Assembly: GCA_963696315.1 (NCBI GenBank)
Contig: CAVOJU010000027.1
Location: forward strand, 12,599-76,598
Reading direction: 5' to 3'
Source of the DNA: CAWKEY01 sp963696315
GTDB taxonomy: Bacteria; Pseudomonadota; Gammaproteobacteria; Methylococcales; Methylomonadaceae
DNA: 64,000 bases
Numbering within the stretch: the stretch's first letter is position 1; each line of letters starts with the position of its first letter. Under the pieces are notes generated by a model. That model saw only the letters and a program-made list of their open reading frames with translations, did no database searches and was not told the DNA's origin. Shown here one piece after another: positions 63,028 to 64,000 of the stretch. Position numbers and translations under genes: made by a program.

Positions 63028-64000
63028 CTACGTGCCGGCCTCCTGGCCCTGGGCGTGGTACAGGCAGCGTAGACCCCGCCGCGCTGCAACAGATCCTCAT
63101 GCTGGCCGACTTCCACGATCTGGCCCCGTTCCAGCACGATCAAGCGGTTGGCCCGTTGGAGAGTGCTGAGGCGGTGCGCGATGGCGATCGTCGTGCGTCC
63201 TTGCACGAGGTTGTCCAGGGCATGCTGGATTTCTCGCTCGGTCTCGGTATCGACCGAGGAAGTCGCCTCGTCGAGGATCAGGATCCGCGGATCGATCAGA
63301 ATCGCCCGGGCGATCGAGAGCCGTTGACGCTCGCCGCCTGACAGCTGCTGCCCGCGTTCGCCGACGAGCGAATCGTACGACAACGGCCGTTGCAGGATGA
63401 ACTCGTGAGCCCGGGCGGCACGGGCCGCGTCGATGATCTCCTGCCGCGTGGCCTTCGGCTTGCCGTAGGCGATGTTCTCGGCGATCGTGCCGAAGAACAG
63501 AAACGGCTCTTGGAGGACAATGCCGATGTTCTGGCGGTACTCGGCGATGGGGAACGAGCGGATGTCGGTCCCGTCGACCAAGATCGCCCCGTCGGCCACG
63601 TCGTAGAAGCGGCACAAGAGGTTCACCAGCGTCGTCTTTCCCGCGCCGCTCGGCCCGACCACGCCGATCATCTCGCCCGGTTCGATCACCAGGTTCAGAT
63701 CCTGGACGACCGACGGTTACCATACCAGAAGCTGACATTGCGCAGTTCGATCCGCCCGCGCACTCGGCCGGGACGGGCGGCTGAGCCGGCTCGCGGACGC
63801 TGGGCACGCGGTCAAGAATCTGAAACATGCGCTGGGTGCTGGTGGCGGCCCGCTGGATGGAGGGTGACCATCCGCGTCATCGCCTCCAACCGCGTGTAGA
63901 ACCGGCCAATGTAGAGCGTGAAGGCGGCCAGCACGCCGAAGGTGATTTGGTGGCCGTACACGCGGTAGGATCCGAGCGCCCAGATCAGCACCAGGCCCAG
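63028..64000 (-). CDS. ABC transporter with fused membrane and ATPase domains (3' end; 5' end outside window; frameshifted)
   Basis: The ATPase domain is clear: GEMIGVVGPSGAGKTTLVNLLCRFYD (Walker A), NIGIVLQEPFLFFGTIAENIAYG (Q-loop), LSGGERQRLSIARAILIDPRILILDEATSSVD (signature and Walker B), and IAIAHRLSTLQRANRLIVLERGQIVE. The end LYHAQGQEAGT at 63,028 needs a one-base shift near 63,065. Upstream another frame gives MFQILDRVPSVRE and, beyond 63,840, the membrane domain runs out of the window. The exporter-type layout beside DUF1854 suggests a role in cyanophycin or peptide handling; the substrate is unknown. Confidence 0.85.

Noticed and set aside
54215..64000. Horizontal transfer of planctomycete genes into a methanotroph
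   Set aside because: A transferred block would not carry a sudden rise in single-base frameshifts confined to its own length; a chimeric or unpolished assembly explains the data better.

Overview
Bases 1 to about 54,140 read as the chromosome of a gammaproteobacterium, most probably a methanotroph of the Methylococcales type. This rests on protein resemblance, on the zwf-edd-eda Entner-Doudoroff set beside gltA, and on the IscR, LpxD and COG3146 homologues. From about 54,215 to the end the DNA is clearly richer in G+C. It encodes planctomycete-like proteins (a secreted LamG/GH2 glycosidase, cyanophycin synthetase, DUF1854 and an ABC exporter), and most of these genes are broken by a single-base frameshift every few hundred bases. 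The two parts meet in a short remnant of an IS30 transposase next to an IS21 element. I read the window as a probable chimera (contig misjoin or chimeric long read), not as one genome.

Layout of the first part. A GGDEF/EAL tail and an NfeD-slipin pair (1-3,256) face a long minus-strand denitrification locus (3,277-11,682). Its order is porin, nirS-like cytochrome cd1, two monohaem cytochromes, then an inserted HNH nuclease and YefM-YoeB cassette, then the haem d1 genes nirF-D-L-G-H. nirF, nirH and the porin each carry single-base frameshifts, and nirJ and nirE are not here. Next come gltA, eda, edd and zwf (11,878-17,496). Two small secreted or membrane proteins precede a three-level nest of insertion sequences (IS66 containing a truncated ISKra4 containing IS1595; 18,680-22,613). 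After this lie lpxD, a short isc operon (iscR-iscS-iscA, without iscU), an orphan CusA-type RND pump, and a four-gene minus operon (SNF2/SWIM helicase, TIGR04283 glycosyltransferase, fatty-acid/sterol hydroxylase, TIGR04282 transferase).

From 37 to 54 kb the DNA is patchy. There is a malate/lactate dehydrogenase pseudogene, a tRNA-Leu followed by a 207-bp MITE with IS1595-like ends, a frameshifted IS630, a COG3146 acyltransferase, a transketolase, a DUF1353-like gene and a complete molybdenum-hydroxylase operon (mocA-xdhC-iorA-iorB). These are followed by a second, frameshifted IS66 copy, a small antirestriction/ICE-like gene group and an IS21 element with an elaborate left-end repeat array.

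The points most worth a second look are: the chimeric junction; the haem d1/nitrite reductase locus, which looks split by a defence/addiction cassette and possibly decaying; the nested ISs with their readable history; the IS1595-like MITE with a perfect 8-bp target duplication; a pair of unrecognised small paralogous membrane proteins; and the cyanophycin synthetase-DUF1854-ABC module in the planctomycete part. I found no CRISPR array, rRNA or prophage.
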